Part shown: positions 7,460 through 16,551 of the stretch, one piece after another
Layout: every line of letters starts with the position of its first letter
Numbering within the stretch: the stretch's first letter is position 1
Origin: Solitalea lacus
Lineage (GTDB): Bacteria > Bacteroidota > Bacteroidia > Sphingobacteriales > Sphingobacteriaceae
Direction of reading: 5' to 3'
Assembly: GCF_022014595.1 (NCBI RefSeq)
Contig: NZ_CP091740.1
Coordinates: 4,142,200 to 4,206,199, forward strand
DNA: 64,000 bases
Notes under the pieces: model-generated
What the model was told of the DNA's origin: nothing
Databases searched by the model: none
Seen by the model: only the letters and a program-made list of their open reading frames with translations
Translations under genes and position numbers: made by a program

Positions 7460-8434
7460 TTATACTGCACTATTCACGTTTATTCTAGCGGCATTTTCAT
7501 ACGCAGATTTGTAAACCTCCGAATATTCAACTGGAGTATTTTTAACCCTTTCGGTTTCAAGAAAGGTTAAGCTCTGTGTTTCTCCGAGCATAAAAACATC
7601 GCGAACAAAGCTTCTGTGGGAGTACTTTAAAATTCGATCTGAAAGTACCTTTCGATCTTCGATACAAAATTTTAAAAATCCAGCTATGGTTTTGTTTAAT
7701 GCTCTGGCATCAATGATCATTACAAGTTCTACCTTGCCTTGATCAGTAATTCTAAAGAGCTGACCATTCCTGCTCCCCTTATTTAAATTTTCTAAAAATC
7801 TTTTAAAAGCCTGTTCCTTCTGCTCTATTGTTTTGCCTTCCATCCAAAAGTCATAAAAAGACATAGGTTGAGAAATCGCATTTACTTCTGAATCAGATGA
7901 CTTTTCAATTTTTCTTCTCCAGTCTCGGCTTAAGAATAAATTGAATATCTCGTCTCTTTCCTTGCGTTCCTTAATCGGGTAAATTAAGCTTGTAATAATG
8001 TAGCCTCCAAAACCAATGAATATAGAAGCAGCTAGATGTAGCGCTACATCCAGTGGATTAGACTTATTTAAACCGAGGTACGTAAACATAATAACCAACG
8101 CAGTGATAGTTAAAGAAAACACTGTGAAAAGCAGGTAATGGAATACATGAACATGAATATAAAACCACCTCAACTTAATTGTTTCTGCTTCCTTCAAACC
8201 TTCGAAGGTATTTCTGATTTGGCGCAATCTTTCATCATAACTTAAATGACTGTACCGACCGGACATTTCACTTAGCCAATTGCGGTAGTTAATAGATAAT
8301 ATGAGTTGAACGGGAACAACCCAGATTGCCAGCACAACAAATACAGATAGAATTGTAGTTCTAAAAGTCGGAAATAAAAGGTACAGCAAAACGAATAACG
8401 CAACCGCACCGATTTCGGTAAAGATTCTTTTCAT
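7460..8434 (-). CDS. Unknown four-helix membrane protein, element cargo
   Basis: No family is recognised. The 324-aa protein has four predicted membrane segments: two close together near the N-terminus (about residues 8-22 and 27-46) and two further on (about 98-122 and 130-153). A soluble C-terminal domain of about 165 residues rich in charged residues follows. It sits alone between the integrase and the excisionase-like gene, a common cargo position. The architecture of membrane helices plus a cytosolic domain is shared by many defence effectors, but no catalytic motif is visible, so function stays open. Confidence 0.6.
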   Translation of the reverse strand: MKRIFTEIGAVALFVLLYLLFPTFRTTILSVFVVLAIWVVPVQLILSINYRNWLSEMSGRYSHLSYDERLRQIRNTFEGLKEAETIKLRWFYIHVHVFHYLLFTVFSLTITALVIMFTYLGLNKSNPLDVALHLAASIFIGFGGYIITSLIYPIKERKERDEIFNLFLSRDWRRKIEKSSDSEVNAISQPMSFYDFWMEGKTIEQKEQAFKRFLENLNKGSRNGQLFRITDQGKVELVMIIDARALNKTIAGFLKFCIEDRKVLSDRILKYSHRSFVRDVFMLGETQSLTFLETERVKNTPVEYSEVYKSAYENAARINVNSAV

Positions 8435-8473
8435 AGGTTAGATTGTATATTTTTCAATTGCCGAGAGAAAAGA

Positions 8474-9601
8474 TTATTCCTTTTCACCAGCCTCACCTTC
8501 AGGGGAATTGACAATGGTTTCATGAACTAACTGCGGAAACTTTAACATTTCAGCTTTTTTCTTCTCATCGACAATTTTAGCATAGATCTGAGTCATTTCT
8601 AATTTGCTATGCCCAAGCAATTCTTTCATGGTATAAATATCGATACCGAAAGTCAAGCCAATGGTTGCAAATGTGTGTCTGGCTGCGTGAAAGTGAAGGT
8701 TTTTCTTTAAGCCGACCTCCAGTGCCCAGAACTTTAGATAAAAGTTAACCACCTGGCTTGATGGTAAATCCCAAAACACCTTTCTATTGATTTCATGTTT
8801 TTCGACTTCGTCTATAATTTGCAACGCATCTTTAACCAACGGAATCCTAACAATTTTACGAGGCGTCTTTGCTGGTCTAAAAACAATTTCTCCTCCTGAT
8901 ATTTCATCATAACTCAACTTCTTTATATCAGAAAATCTCAAACCTGTAAAACACGCGAATAAAAAAGCTTGCCTTACTTGCGAATTTCCATTTGCCGGAA
9001 TACACTTTGCAAGCGATCGCACCTCTTCCATTGTTAATGTAGTCCGCTCCATATATTCCTCTTCGACAATCTTAAAAGTTTCGAATGGTGACTTCTGGAC
9101 AATCCCCCTTATTTTGAGCTTATTGAAATACTGTCGGAACACAGACATATATGCACACGCGGTATTCTGACTAACCTCCTTTAAAAGATAATTTTGGAAA
9201 CGTTGTAAGAGAACTTCATCAACATCGTTAAAGACCACGTTTTTATTAGTCAAGAACTTGTTTAGATGAATAGTCAGGCACTCCAGCTTGTAATTATATT
9301 TATGCTCCAGACATTCATCCAGATAGTCGAGCAATTTGTAATTGATGCTTTCAGGAGCTTTGTAGCCATGCTGTGAAAAATTTAGCTGGTCTTCTCTTTT
9401 ATTCCTGATGGATTGAATAAGCTTCAACTTATCTTTGTCCGCTTCAGTAATCCGGGTTCCTTTCTCTGAATAATCCTTATCTACCTGGATACTTAAAAAC
9501 TCGTAATTGCGCTTACCTTTGCCACTACCATTTTTGGTATAGATATCTAAGTAAGCGCTAAACTTACCAGATTTCAGTTTCTTATATCGTACTGTTACCA
9601 T
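8474..9601 (-). CDS. Tyrosine recombinase / integrase
   Basis: The 375-aa protein has the usual parts: an N-terminal arm-binding region, a SAM-like core-binding domain (about 95-185) and a catalytic domain with Arg222 (TGLRFSDI), HxxR at 305-308 (HAARHTFA), His331 (LLGHSKLEMTQIYA) and nucleophile Tyr340. It should integrate and excise the element. The ATG at 9601 faces hemW across 173 bases that contain inverted GTTAC half-sites and a perfect palindrome, likely binding sites for this protein or its directionality factor. Its end position next to a core gene marks the right boundary of the element. Confidence 0.95.
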   Translation of the reverse strand: MVTVRYKKLKSGKFSAYLDIYTKNGSGKGKRNYEFLSIQVDKDYSEKGTRITEADKDKLKLIQSIRNKREDQLNFSQHGYKAPESINYKLLDYLDECLEHKYNYKLECLTIHLNKFLTNKNVVFNDVDEVLLQRFQNYLLKEVSQNTACAYMSVFRQYFNKLKIRGIVQKSPFETFKIVEEEYMERTTLTMEEVRSLAKCIPANGNSQVRQAFLFACFTGLRFSDIKKLSYDEISGGEIVFRPAKTPRKIVRIPLVKDALQIIDEVEKHEINRKVFWDLPSSQVVNFYLKFWALEVGLKKNLHFHAARHTFATIGLTFGIDIYTMKELLGHSKLEMTQIYAKIVDEKKKAEMLKFPQLVHETIVNSPEGEAGEKE

Positions 9602-9659
9602 GTTACTTTGTTACTCGACATGTTTAAAAAGAATCATAGGAGTAACAAAAGTAACAAAG
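9602..9659. repeat. Inverted GTTAC half-sites upstream of the integrase
   Basis: GTTAC occurs at 9602 and 9610 and its complement GTAAC at 9642 and 9651. The longer form TTTGTTAC (9607-9614) is mirrored by GTAACAAA (9642-9649 and 9651-9658). The two groups face each other across about 27 bases at the start codon of the integrase, fitting an operator or arm-type recombinase binding sites. Confidence 0.6.
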
Positions 9660-9694
9660 TTTTAAATAAAATGTTAATGAACAAGAAAGATAAA

Positions 9695-9733
9695 ACAGAG
9701 TTAATATATTAAAAAACAGTATATTAACTCTGT
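9695..9733. repeat. Perfect 14-bp palindrome between integrase and hemW
   Basis: ACAGAGTTAATATA (9695-9708) is the exact reverse complement of TATATTAACTCTGT (9720-9733), with an 11-base spacer. Both flanking genes point away from it, so it is not a terminator for either. It may be a recombinase core site or a regulator-binding site. Confidence 0.75.
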
Positions 9734-9773
9734 AGTATTATCACATTCCATATCACTTTATAACGATTCAATT

Positions 9774-9792
9774 CATGGCTGGCATTTATATC
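9774..9792 (+). repeat. hemW-start copy of the flanking repeat (possible attR)
   Basis: CATGGCTGG and ATTTATATC here are matched by the copy at 106-129. Here they encode the intact start of hemW. If the site is used for integration, insertion rebuilds the hemW reading frame but replaces its upstream region with element sequence. Confidence 0.35.
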
Positions 9793-10902
9793 CACATTCC
9801 TTTCTGCAAAAAAGCATGCTATTACTGTGATTTTCATTTTTCAACCAATTGGAAGGTAAAAGATGAATTAATCGTAGCACTTGAAAAAGAACTTGAGCTA
9901 CAAAGGGGTTATTTAAACGGAGAAACCATTGAGACCATTTATTTCGGCGGCGGCACACCTTCTGTTTTAAGCGGAGTTGAAGTAAACCGCTTATTGGATA
10001 AAATAAACTCTATCCATCACGTAGCCATGAGGGCTGAAATTACACTGGAGGCCAATCCTGATGACTTGGATGCAGCAAAAATCAAGGAACTACGACAAAC
10101 GGCTGTCAACCGGTTTAGTATAGGTATTCAATCATTTTTTGATGAGGATTTAAGGTGGATGAACAGAGCTCATAATGCCAGCGAGGCACAGTCTAGTATT
10201 ATGCGTGCTCAGGATGCCGGATTTGAAAACATCACCTGTGATTTAATTTATGGCTATCCGCTACTAACAGATAAAAAATGGAAGGAAAACATACAGACAC
10301 TTATTGATCTTAATATTCCACACATTTCTTCCTATTCAATGACGATTGAGCCACAAACTGCTTTAGCTTCATTTATCCGAAAAAAACAACAACCCGCAAT
10401 GAATGATGAACAAAGTGCAGCACAGTTTCAAACCTTAATTGCAGAGTTAGAAAAAAATGATTTTTTACATTATGAAATTTCAAATTTTGGCAAAGAAGGC
10501 TGGATGTCAAAGCATAATTCAAATTATTGGTTCGGGAAAAAGTATTTAGGCATTGGCCCTTCGGCCCATTCCTTTAATGGAGAATCACGTCAATGGAATA
10601 TAGCCAATAACTACCGTTACATCGAATCAATCAGCAATAAAAAAATACCATTTGAGCTGGAGCTTTTATCCCCTATTCAGCGTCTAAATGAATACTTAAT
10701 GACCTCTTTACGTACTATGTGGGGCTTAGATTTACAAAAAGTTAAAATTGACTTTGGCCAGGAATACCTGGAAGAATTACTCCATAACAGCGATCAATTT
10801 ATTGACAAACAATGGATAACAATGAACAATAATCATTTGGTTTTAACTAAAGAAGGTAAACTTTATGCAGATTTGATTGCTGCAGAATTATTCTTTGGGT
10901 AA
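9775..10902 (+). CDS. hemW: Radical SAM heme chaperone HemW
   Basis: HemW, related to oxygen-independent coproporphyrinogen III oxidase HemN, is thought to deliver heme to respiratory enzymes rather than to oxidise porphyrinogen. The radical SAM motif CKKACYYC gives Cys11, Cys15 and Cys18 for the 4Fe-4S cluster. YFGGGTPS and the HemN-type C-terminal region also fit, and 375 aa is the usual length. It starts right at the edge of the mobile element, so its present promoter may be element-derived. A heme chaperone fits the cytochrome-rich physiology seen elsewhere in the window. Confidence 0.95.
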   Translation: MAGIYIHIPFCKKACYYCDFHFSTNWKVKDELIVALEKELELQRGYLNGETIETIYFGGGTPSVLSGVEVNRLLDKINSIHHVAMRAEITLEANPDDLDAAKIKELRQTAVNRFSIGIQSFFDEDLRWMNRAHNASEAQSSIMRAQDAGFENITCDLIYGYPLLTDKKWKENIQTLIDLNIPHISSYSMTIEPQTALASFIRKKQQPAMNDEQSAAQFQTLIAELEKNDFLHYEISNFGKEGWMSKHNSNYWFGKKYLGIGPSAHSFNGESRQWNIANNYRYIESISNKKIPFELELLSPIQRLNEYLMTSLRTMWGLDLQKVKIDFGQEYLEELLHNSDQFIDKQWITMNNNHLVLTKEGKLYADLIAAELFFG

Positions 10903-10932
10903 AAATCTAAAACAACTTAAAACAACATCCAT

Positions 10933-10940
10933 TACTTTTG
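10933..10940 (+). promoter_or_regulatory. TAnnTTTG promoter box of the cupin gene
   Basis: TACTTTTG matches the Bacteroidota -7 consensus and lies 64 bases before the cupin-like gene. No good TTTG box is seen at the proper -33 spacing, so it is a moderate candidate. Confidence 0.4.
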
Positions 10941-11004
10941 CATTATATACATCACACTTAACATAGAACATTCGTATCTTTTATTTTCCTAACTGATTCT
11001 TAAT

Positions 11005-11889
11005 ATGGGATTTTTACTAAAACCTATTGAACGGATCTCAAATGTCAGCAGAGAAGAATTTGAAGATAAATACCTAAAACCACGTAAACCTGTTATTATT
11101 ACAGATATGGCCCAAAACTGGCCAGCTTACGAAAAATGGACTTTCGATTACTTAAAACAGGTGGTGGGCAACAAGGTAGTTCCTTTGTATGACAGTGCTA
11201 AAGCCGATCCGTCAAAACCTATTAATGCTGCCGCCACTGAGATGGCCTTTTCTGATTATATCGACCTAATACAGCAACGACCTACCGAGCTGCGCATCTT
11301 TTTGTTCGATATTTTCAAACATGCTCCAAAATTATTGGACGACTATAAAAGCCCGAAAGCTTTAATGGGAGGCTTTTTAGACCGATACCCCAATATGTTC
11401 TTTGGTGGCAAAGGCTCAGTAACGTTTCTTCACTATGATATTGACCTTGCACATATCTTCCACACACACTTCCATGGACGCAAACATATTATCTTATTTG
11501 ACTACAAATGGAAAGAGCGCCTGTATTGCATCCCTTTTGCAACGTATGCACTGGAAGATTATGATGTACTAAATCCCGACACGGATAAGTTTCCGGCATT
11601 AGATGGAATTGAAGGAGTAGAGGCCTTCTTAGAGCATGGAGAAACACTTTTTATGCCGACAGGTTGGTGGCATTGGATGAAATATCTTGACGGCGGTTTC
11701 GCTATTAGCTTACGTGCTTGGGATAAATCACCAGTAATAAAGGCACGCAGCCTGTACAACTTAACGGTACAACGTAAGTTTGATGATTTTATGAAAACTA
11801 ACTTCAAGGCTCGGTACATGAACTGGAAAGAAGAGTTGGCTATTAAACGTGCCAATAAAGCCCTTGAATCTGGTTTACCAAGAATATAA
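11005..11889 (+). CDS. Cupin-like / JmjC-type Fe(II) oxygenase
   Basis: The 294-aa protein is of the Cupin_8 (JmjC-like) family of Fe(II)/2-oxoglutarate dioxygenases. The metal ligands are visible as HYD (His143, Asp145) and the distal His in PTGWWHWM (His223). GRKHIILF after the first ligand pair carries the Lys often used for 2-oxoglutarate. Such enzymes hydroxylate protein or small-molecule substrates; the substrate here is unknown. It is a stand-alone gene between hemW and a terminator shared with the convergent SusD gene. All metal ligands are present, so it is expected to be active. Confidence 0.85.
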   Translation: MGFLLKPIERISNVSREEFEDKYLKPRKPVIITDMAQNWPAYEKWTFDYLKQVVGNKVVPLYDSAKADPSKPINAAATEMAFSDYIDLIQQRPTELRIFLFDIFKHAPKLLDDYKSPKALMGGFLDRYPNMFFGGKGSVTFLHYDIDLAHIFHTHFHGRKHIILFDYKWKERLYCIPFATYALEDYDVLNPDTDKFPALDGIEGVEAFLEHGETLFMPTGWWHWMKYLDGGFAISLRAWDKSPVIKARSLYNLTVQRKFDDFMKTNFKARYMNWKEELAIKRANKALESGLPRI

Positions 11890-11908
11890 AATCACCCAAT
11901 TATAAAAT

Positions 11909-11940
11909 AATGGCCGGATGAGTATTACTCTCCGGCCATT
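11909..11940. terminator. Bidirectional terminator
   Basis: AATGGCCGGA (11909-11918) pairs perfectly with TCCGGCCATT (11931-11940) across a 12-base loop and is flanked by A/T-rich sequence on both sides. It lies between the convergent cupin and SusD genes and can serve both. Confidence 0.85.
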
Positions 11941-11959
11941 TATACTTCAAATTATCATT

Positions 11960-13336
11960 CTACTGACAAGGACTTGGTTCATTTTCTGGGAATGGAATAG
12001 GGAAACAATTCCAAACGTTATCTCCGGTCCTATCCAATGGCAATTCTCCCAAGCGATTGTATCTACGCATATCTACCCAACGATGCCCTTCTATGAACAA
12101 TGAATAACGCCGTTGTTTTAACATTTCTGTCAATAACGCACCCTGCGTCACAGCTCCGGCATAGGGCAATAAATTATAACTTGTCCTAATTCGGTTTAAC
12201 GCTAAAATCGCGTTAGGGAATGCATTGGTTTGGATATTTGCTTCAATATAAATCAGTATTAACTCTTCATTTCGAATAATGGGAATCGGACTAGTATTGT
12301 TCTTATATACCGCAACATCATGAGTGGCTGTTAATCCATCCGATGAAACGGGTGAGGTTCGTAATAAGATTTTACTTAAACGACCGTCATTCCCCTCTCC
12401 TGCCGCCTGAGCATCAGAAAGAAAACTAGGATGAGCCGGGCGAACTTCACCGGTAGAATTCGGGGCCGTGAAAAATAGATTCAACAAATCGCCTGAAGCG
12501 GTAGAATAGACATGATATACTCCGGCTAGAAAATCGCCATTCAAATTAAAAAACGATTGATTCAAATAATTTAACGCATCTGTATACAAACCTCTGTATA
12601 CTGCCACTCGGGCGGCTAAAGCCCTGTTAAATCGTGCAAAGTTTTGTGCATTTGTTGATGGAGGAGCAAATGGATTTTGAGGATTAGTTGCCAAAGTTGA
12701 GCTAAATGGTAAAGTTGTACCTACCGCGTTCATTTGTGTAAATCCATCATTCAATAAATTAGCAATAGCTGTAAGTGCATCAGTTTTACTTACTATAGGC
12801 CCTAAATTTTCAATATCGGCAACATCTATCCTTATTCCATTATCATTACATAAATTAAGGGCAAGCAACAGCGAATAGGCTTTAAGAGTATTAGCATAAC
12901 CCCGATATGCTTGTTTCTGTTGATCAGTCGGAGCACCTGTATTCTCAACTGACTGTAAAAGTATATTACAGTTTTTCACTACCCGATAAAACGAGTTCCA
13001 AGGCCGAGTTGTATAAAAAGCGTTATTATCCAGCGGCGTATTCCCCTTTCCTAATAAATCAGCGGTATATCGAGGGTCTGATCCTGAAAATCGGTACATC
13101 TCCCGTCCTACCGCACCAACATCATCAAGATAATACTGTAACTCATCCCGCATACCTGCTTCTGTTCCTATTACAATATTGTTTAATTCTGGTATTGTTG
13201 CGCCTTGTAACACCCCCTCCAAACTAGGGTTATTGGGGTCAATTTCACTCTCAAGCTTGCACCCCTTAAATGACAACATTATAAAACATGCTAAAATGCT
13301 TAATGTGCCATATTTAATTATTTTATAAAGATTCAT
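11960..13336 (-). CDS. SusD/RagB-family nutrient-binding lipoprotein
   Basis: SusD-like lipoproteins form the lid over a SusC-type channel and capture glycans or peptides at the cell surface. This 458-aa protein has a lipoprotein signal with candidate Cys26 (SFKGC), a helical TPR-like body and a SusD-type C-terminus with IRNEELILIYIEA and LTEMLKQRRYSLFIEGHRW. It lies 17 bases after the SusC gene in the same operon. No glycoside hydrolase or other digestive enzyme is nearby, so the substrate cannot be guessed. Confidence 0.93.
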   Translation of the reverse strand: MNLYKIIKYGTLSILACFIMLSFKGCKLESEIDPNNPSLEGVLQGATIPELNNIVIGTEAGMRDELQYYLDDVGAVGREMYRFSGSDPRYTADLLGKGNTPLDNNAFYTTRPWNSFYRVVKNCNILLQSVENTGAPTDQQKQAYRGYANTLKAYSLLLALNLCNDNGIRIDVADIENLGPIVSKTDALTAIANLLNDGFTQMNAVGTTLPFSSTLATNPQNPFAPPSTNAQNFARFNRALAARVAVYRGLYTDALNYLNQSFFNLNGDFLAGVYHVYSTASGDLLNLFFTAPNSTGEVRPAHPSFLSDAQAAGEGNDGRLSKILLRTSPVSSDGLTATHDVAVYKNNTSPIPIIRNEELILIYIEANIQTNAFPNAILALNRIRTSYNLLPYAGAVTQGALLTEMLKQRRYSLFIEGHRWVDMRRYNRLGELPLDRTGDNVWNCFPIPFPENEPSPCQ

Positions 13337-13353
13337 TTTGAGCAGATTAATGT

Positions 13354-16300
13354 TTAAAAATCAACGGTTAAATGAAAAAACATCCGCTTGGCTGATGGGA
13401 AAGGAGTAACCTCTACAGCCGTTGAGAAACCTCCTGATCCGAAGTTAGACACTTCCGGGTCGTAGCTTTTATAAGGTGTAATGGTAAATAAATTGGTGGC
13501 GGAAACTCCTACTTTGATGTTTGAAACCACTCCTTTAAATGCATTTTTCATCATCTCTGATGGAAACGAATAATATAAGCCTATGTCGCGAAGACGCAAA
13601 TAACTGGCATCTTGCACTAATGGCCGAGCTGAAACACCTAATGAATTGGCGCGTTGCACACCATTTATTACTCCGTTTCCGTCATCATCCTCATCAAAAT
13701 CCGGACTGGTTCCTCCAAGATCATTTAATAACTCAGTTAAATTGATGTTATCGCATTTATATTTCCAGTGTAATACAAAACTGAACGTTAGATTCTTATA
13801 TATAGTAAAATCATTGGCAAAGCTCATTTGAAACTGAGGCTCTGAGTTACCTAACACAAATACACCGTCTGCAACGCCATTTCCGTCAAGATCATCCGGA
13901 CCAACAATTTCGGTGGGAGATTTACCAGCCTCAATCTGATAATTGGCTAAGGCATTACTGAACGCTCCGGTTCTGAAAGGAGGAATATCTAATGTTAACA
14001 TTTTTGATCTATTCAACCAAAAACTGTTTCTGGATGACCACCTGAAGTTAGTTGAATTATAAGGCAGTATGGTTAAACCAAATTCAAGTCCTCTGTTTCG
14101 CAAGGTTCCACCGTTAATAATTTCCTGAACAAAACCACCGGATGAAGGAATATTAGCTGCAAAAATCAAGTCTTTACCTTTTCTTGAATAATAAGTAGCC
14201 TCAAATGACAATTTTCCGTCCCAAAGTCCAAGGTCAAAGCCGGTTTCAAATTCGGATTGACGTTCCTGTTTCACTTCATCATTACCTTTTTGCACAAATC
14301 CTTGAGGGTTTAATACTCCTATTAGGGTACCCCCTATACCACCAATATTAAACGGTGAAAACGCAGTATATTTTGAACCGAAAGGTGGAAAATTTGCCGA
14401 CTCCCCATAAGCCGCCCTAACTTTGAAATGATTTACGGTTTGAGATTTCCAGAAGTCGAAATTAGCCACATTTACAGCTATCGATCCTTTGGGATAGGCC
14501 TCAAACTTGTTCACATCAGCATTGTCTGAAGATTTATCAAAGCGCAATGCTCCAGTTAAAATTACCTTATCATCATAATTTACCTCTTCTTGGAAAAACA
14601 TCCCCCTGATTTTACGAGGAATAATCTGCTGGTCAAGCCGTGATGCCGATGCTTGATCCTGACTGGTTTGTGAGCCTATAATCTGAGTAGCTGTAGTAAG
14701 CAGTTGATTTTGGTCATAATCAAACATATCAGCGCCGGCCGATGTAGTGAAAGTGTATTGTCTGTTAGCCGAATTATACGTATTAACACCATAAGCTGAT
14801 AAGTTAGTGTTTAAGTTGTTTGTATTTCCTTCAACATTGGCACCATTGGTTCCATTTCCGCCGGACTCGAACTGCAAGGTATTAGGGAAAATAGCCTTTG
14901 TATTCAGGGTATAATAATCCAGACCTCCTTTAAAAATCAACTTTGTTACTGACCGTTCACTTTGCTGAACATATGCATTAAACACCAAACCACCCACAAA
15001 CCTGTTTATTTTTTCGCGGTTAGTAATCAGGTCCCTTGTTTCAATCGGATTGGAAGCGGCATAAGGATTTCGAGGGTATCGTCCTGCATTATCCGGAAAT
15101 AGTTGAGCATAATCGGGAGTTGATGAAAGGGCTTGTCCGTATGTTACACCGGCATTATCGTTATTAGTTAAGCCTCTGTCGGTTTTTGAGTTAATGTAGG
15201 TAGTCGTTAATGACAGATTAAATCGTTTAGAAATTTTGTGGTCGATATTTGCCCGTATTGAGTTTTTTTGATAACCTGAGTTTTTTACTATTCCGTTTTC
15301 ATCCATATACAGACCTGAAAGGTAAAATTTGGTTTTTTCAGTTCCGCCGGTTAAACTTAAGGAGCTGCTGGTCAGAAAACCCTGCACACCGTACATCTCA
15401 TCCTCATAATCATGAATAGCATTTGCAGCAACGGCATCACGGTAAAGCTGCTTTTGAGTATTAGCGTTGGCCTGATTGGAGCCATAAAACAGCTGTATTT
15501 TATCTTCATTCCATTGTCGTACACCTAACAATTTAATGGCCTGTCCCATGCCGAGATTTTGAGAAAAGGAAATTTTGGTTTGCCCCTCATTCCCTCTTTT
15601 AGTGGTAATGATAATTACACCTGAAGATGCCTGAGAACCATAAATTGCAGCTGCCGAAGGCCCTTTTAAAACTTCAACACTTTCAATATCTTCAGGATTG
15701 ATATCAGCAATACGATTAGACGGGTTATCCTGATTTGAGGACGCCACCCCTCCCCGAGAAGCTTGGGTAACCGTATTTAAACCCGCCGAAATGGAAGAAT
15801 TATCCATTATTACGCCGTCAATAACATAGAGAGGCTGCGTATTACTGTTAACTGAAGTTAAGCCTCTTAAACGTACCGACATACCTCCGCCAGGAGCTCC
15901 TGATTGCGAAACAATATTGGCACCTACCAATTTACCGTTCAATGCCCCATCCAATGTTTGCGGCGTGGCAACACCTGAAATTTCTTTTGCAGAAATTGTA
16001 GCTACCGAGTTTGCCAAGTTACTCCGCTTTACATTAGTAGCTAAACCGGTAATAACTACCTCCTCCAGCTTGGCAACATCCTCGACTAACTTAATATTGA
16101 TTGTTGATGAACTTGCTGTTACTGTTTGACTTAAGAAACCTAGAAGGGAGAATTGAAGTTGGGAAGATGATGATGGGGCGGTAATGCTGTAGTTTCCTTC
16201 TGGATCAGTTATGGCTCCAACCGTGGAGCCTTTTACTATCACGTTGACGCCGGCCAAAGGTACATTCGTGGCATCGGTGACTTTCCCTTTCACATTTACT

Positions 16301-16380
16301 TGTGCAAATGTTACCAGGGGTGCTATGAACACCAAACTAAATAGGGTAAATAGCTTTCTTTGTAAAAGTCTTATCCTCAT
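13354..16380 (-). CDS. SusC/RagA-family TonB-dependent transporter
   Basis: The 1008-aa outer-membrane protein has a signal peptide (about 1-27, ending TFAQ), a carboxypeptidase-D-like regulatory domain (GKVTDATNVPLAGVNVIVKG), a plug domain with the SusC signature region (QPLYVIDGVI and NPEDIESVEVLKGPSAAAIYG) and a C-terminal beta barrel. It imports a substrate caught by its SusD partner using TonB energy. It is slightly short for the family but looks complete. It is the first gene of a two-gene operon; no sigma/anti-sigma regulator pair is adjacent. Confidence 0.95.
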   Translation of the reverse strand: MRIRLLQRKLFTLFSLVFIAPLVTFAQVNVKGKVTDATNVPLAGVNVIVKGSTVGAITDPEGNYSITAPSSSSQLQFSLLGFLSQTVTASSSTINIKLVEDVAKLEEVVITGLATNVKRSNLANSVATISAKEISGVATPQTLDGALNGKLVGANIVSQSGAPGGGMSVRLRGLTSVNSNTQPLYVIDGVIMDNSSISAGLNTVTQASRGGVASSNQDNPSNRIADINPEDIESVEVLKGPSAAAIYGSQASSGVIIITTKRGNEGQTKISFSQNLGMGQAIKLLGVRQWNEDKIQLFYGSNQANANTQKQLYRDAVAANAIHDYEDEMYGVQGFLTSSSLSLTGGTEKTKFYLSGLYMDENGIVKNSGYQKNSIRANIDHKISKRFNLSLTTTYINSKTDRGLTNNDNAGVTYGQALSSTPDYAQLFPDNAGRYPRNPYAASNPIETRDLITNREKINRFVGGLVFNAYVQQSERSVTKLIFKGGLDYYTLNTKAIFPNTLQFESGGNGTNGANVEGNTNNLNTNLSAYGVNTYNSANRQYTFTTSAGADMFDYDQNQLLTTATQIIGSQTSQDQASASRLDQQIIPRKIRGMFFQEEVNYDDKVILTGALRFDKSSDNADVNKFEAYPKGSIAVNVANFDFWKSQTVNHFKVRAAYGESANFPPFGSKYTAFSPFNIGGIGGTLIGVLNPQGFVQKGNDEVKQERQSEFETGFDLGLWDGKLSFEATYYSRKGKDLIFAANIPSSGGFVQEIINGGTLRNRGLEFGLTILPYNSTNFRWSSRNSFWLNRSKMLTLDIPPFRTGAFSNALANYQIEAGKSPTEIVGPDDLDGNGVADGVFVLGNSEPQFQMSFANDFTIYKNLTFSFVLHWKYKCDNINLTELLNDLGGTSPDFDEDDDGNGVINGVQRANSLGVSARPLVQDASYLRLRDIGLYYSFPSEMMKNAFKGVVSNIKVGVSATNLFTITPYKSYDPEVSNFGSGGFSTAVEVTPFPSAKRMFFHLTVDF

Positions 16381-16551
16381 AAAAATTAATTGGTTAATGA
16401 ATTACATTAAGTTAAAAAAAAATAACTCAACTTTAAAACACAATCAATTAACAATCAGATATTTTACATACAATTCAATTATTTACCATTTGTTTTTATA
16501 TACAAATACCAAAATTATCTTTTTTGCTACATTATTAAGTCTTTCCTCCTG

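Larger units (their letters stand above)
106..9774. mobile_element. Integrative mobilizable element next to hemW
   Basis: The segment has a tyrosine integrase at the end adjoining hemW, an excisionase-like HTH gene, a helicase/primase replication pair with iteron-like repeats, mobC, a relaxase and an oriT-like structured site. This is a typical layout for mobilizable elements of Bacteroidota. No type IV coupling protein or conjugation pilus genes are present, so transfer would need a helper element. All its genes run leftward while hemW runs rightward. The ends are inferred from a short repeat (106 and 9774) and could be off by a few hundred bases on the left. Confidence 0.75.
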
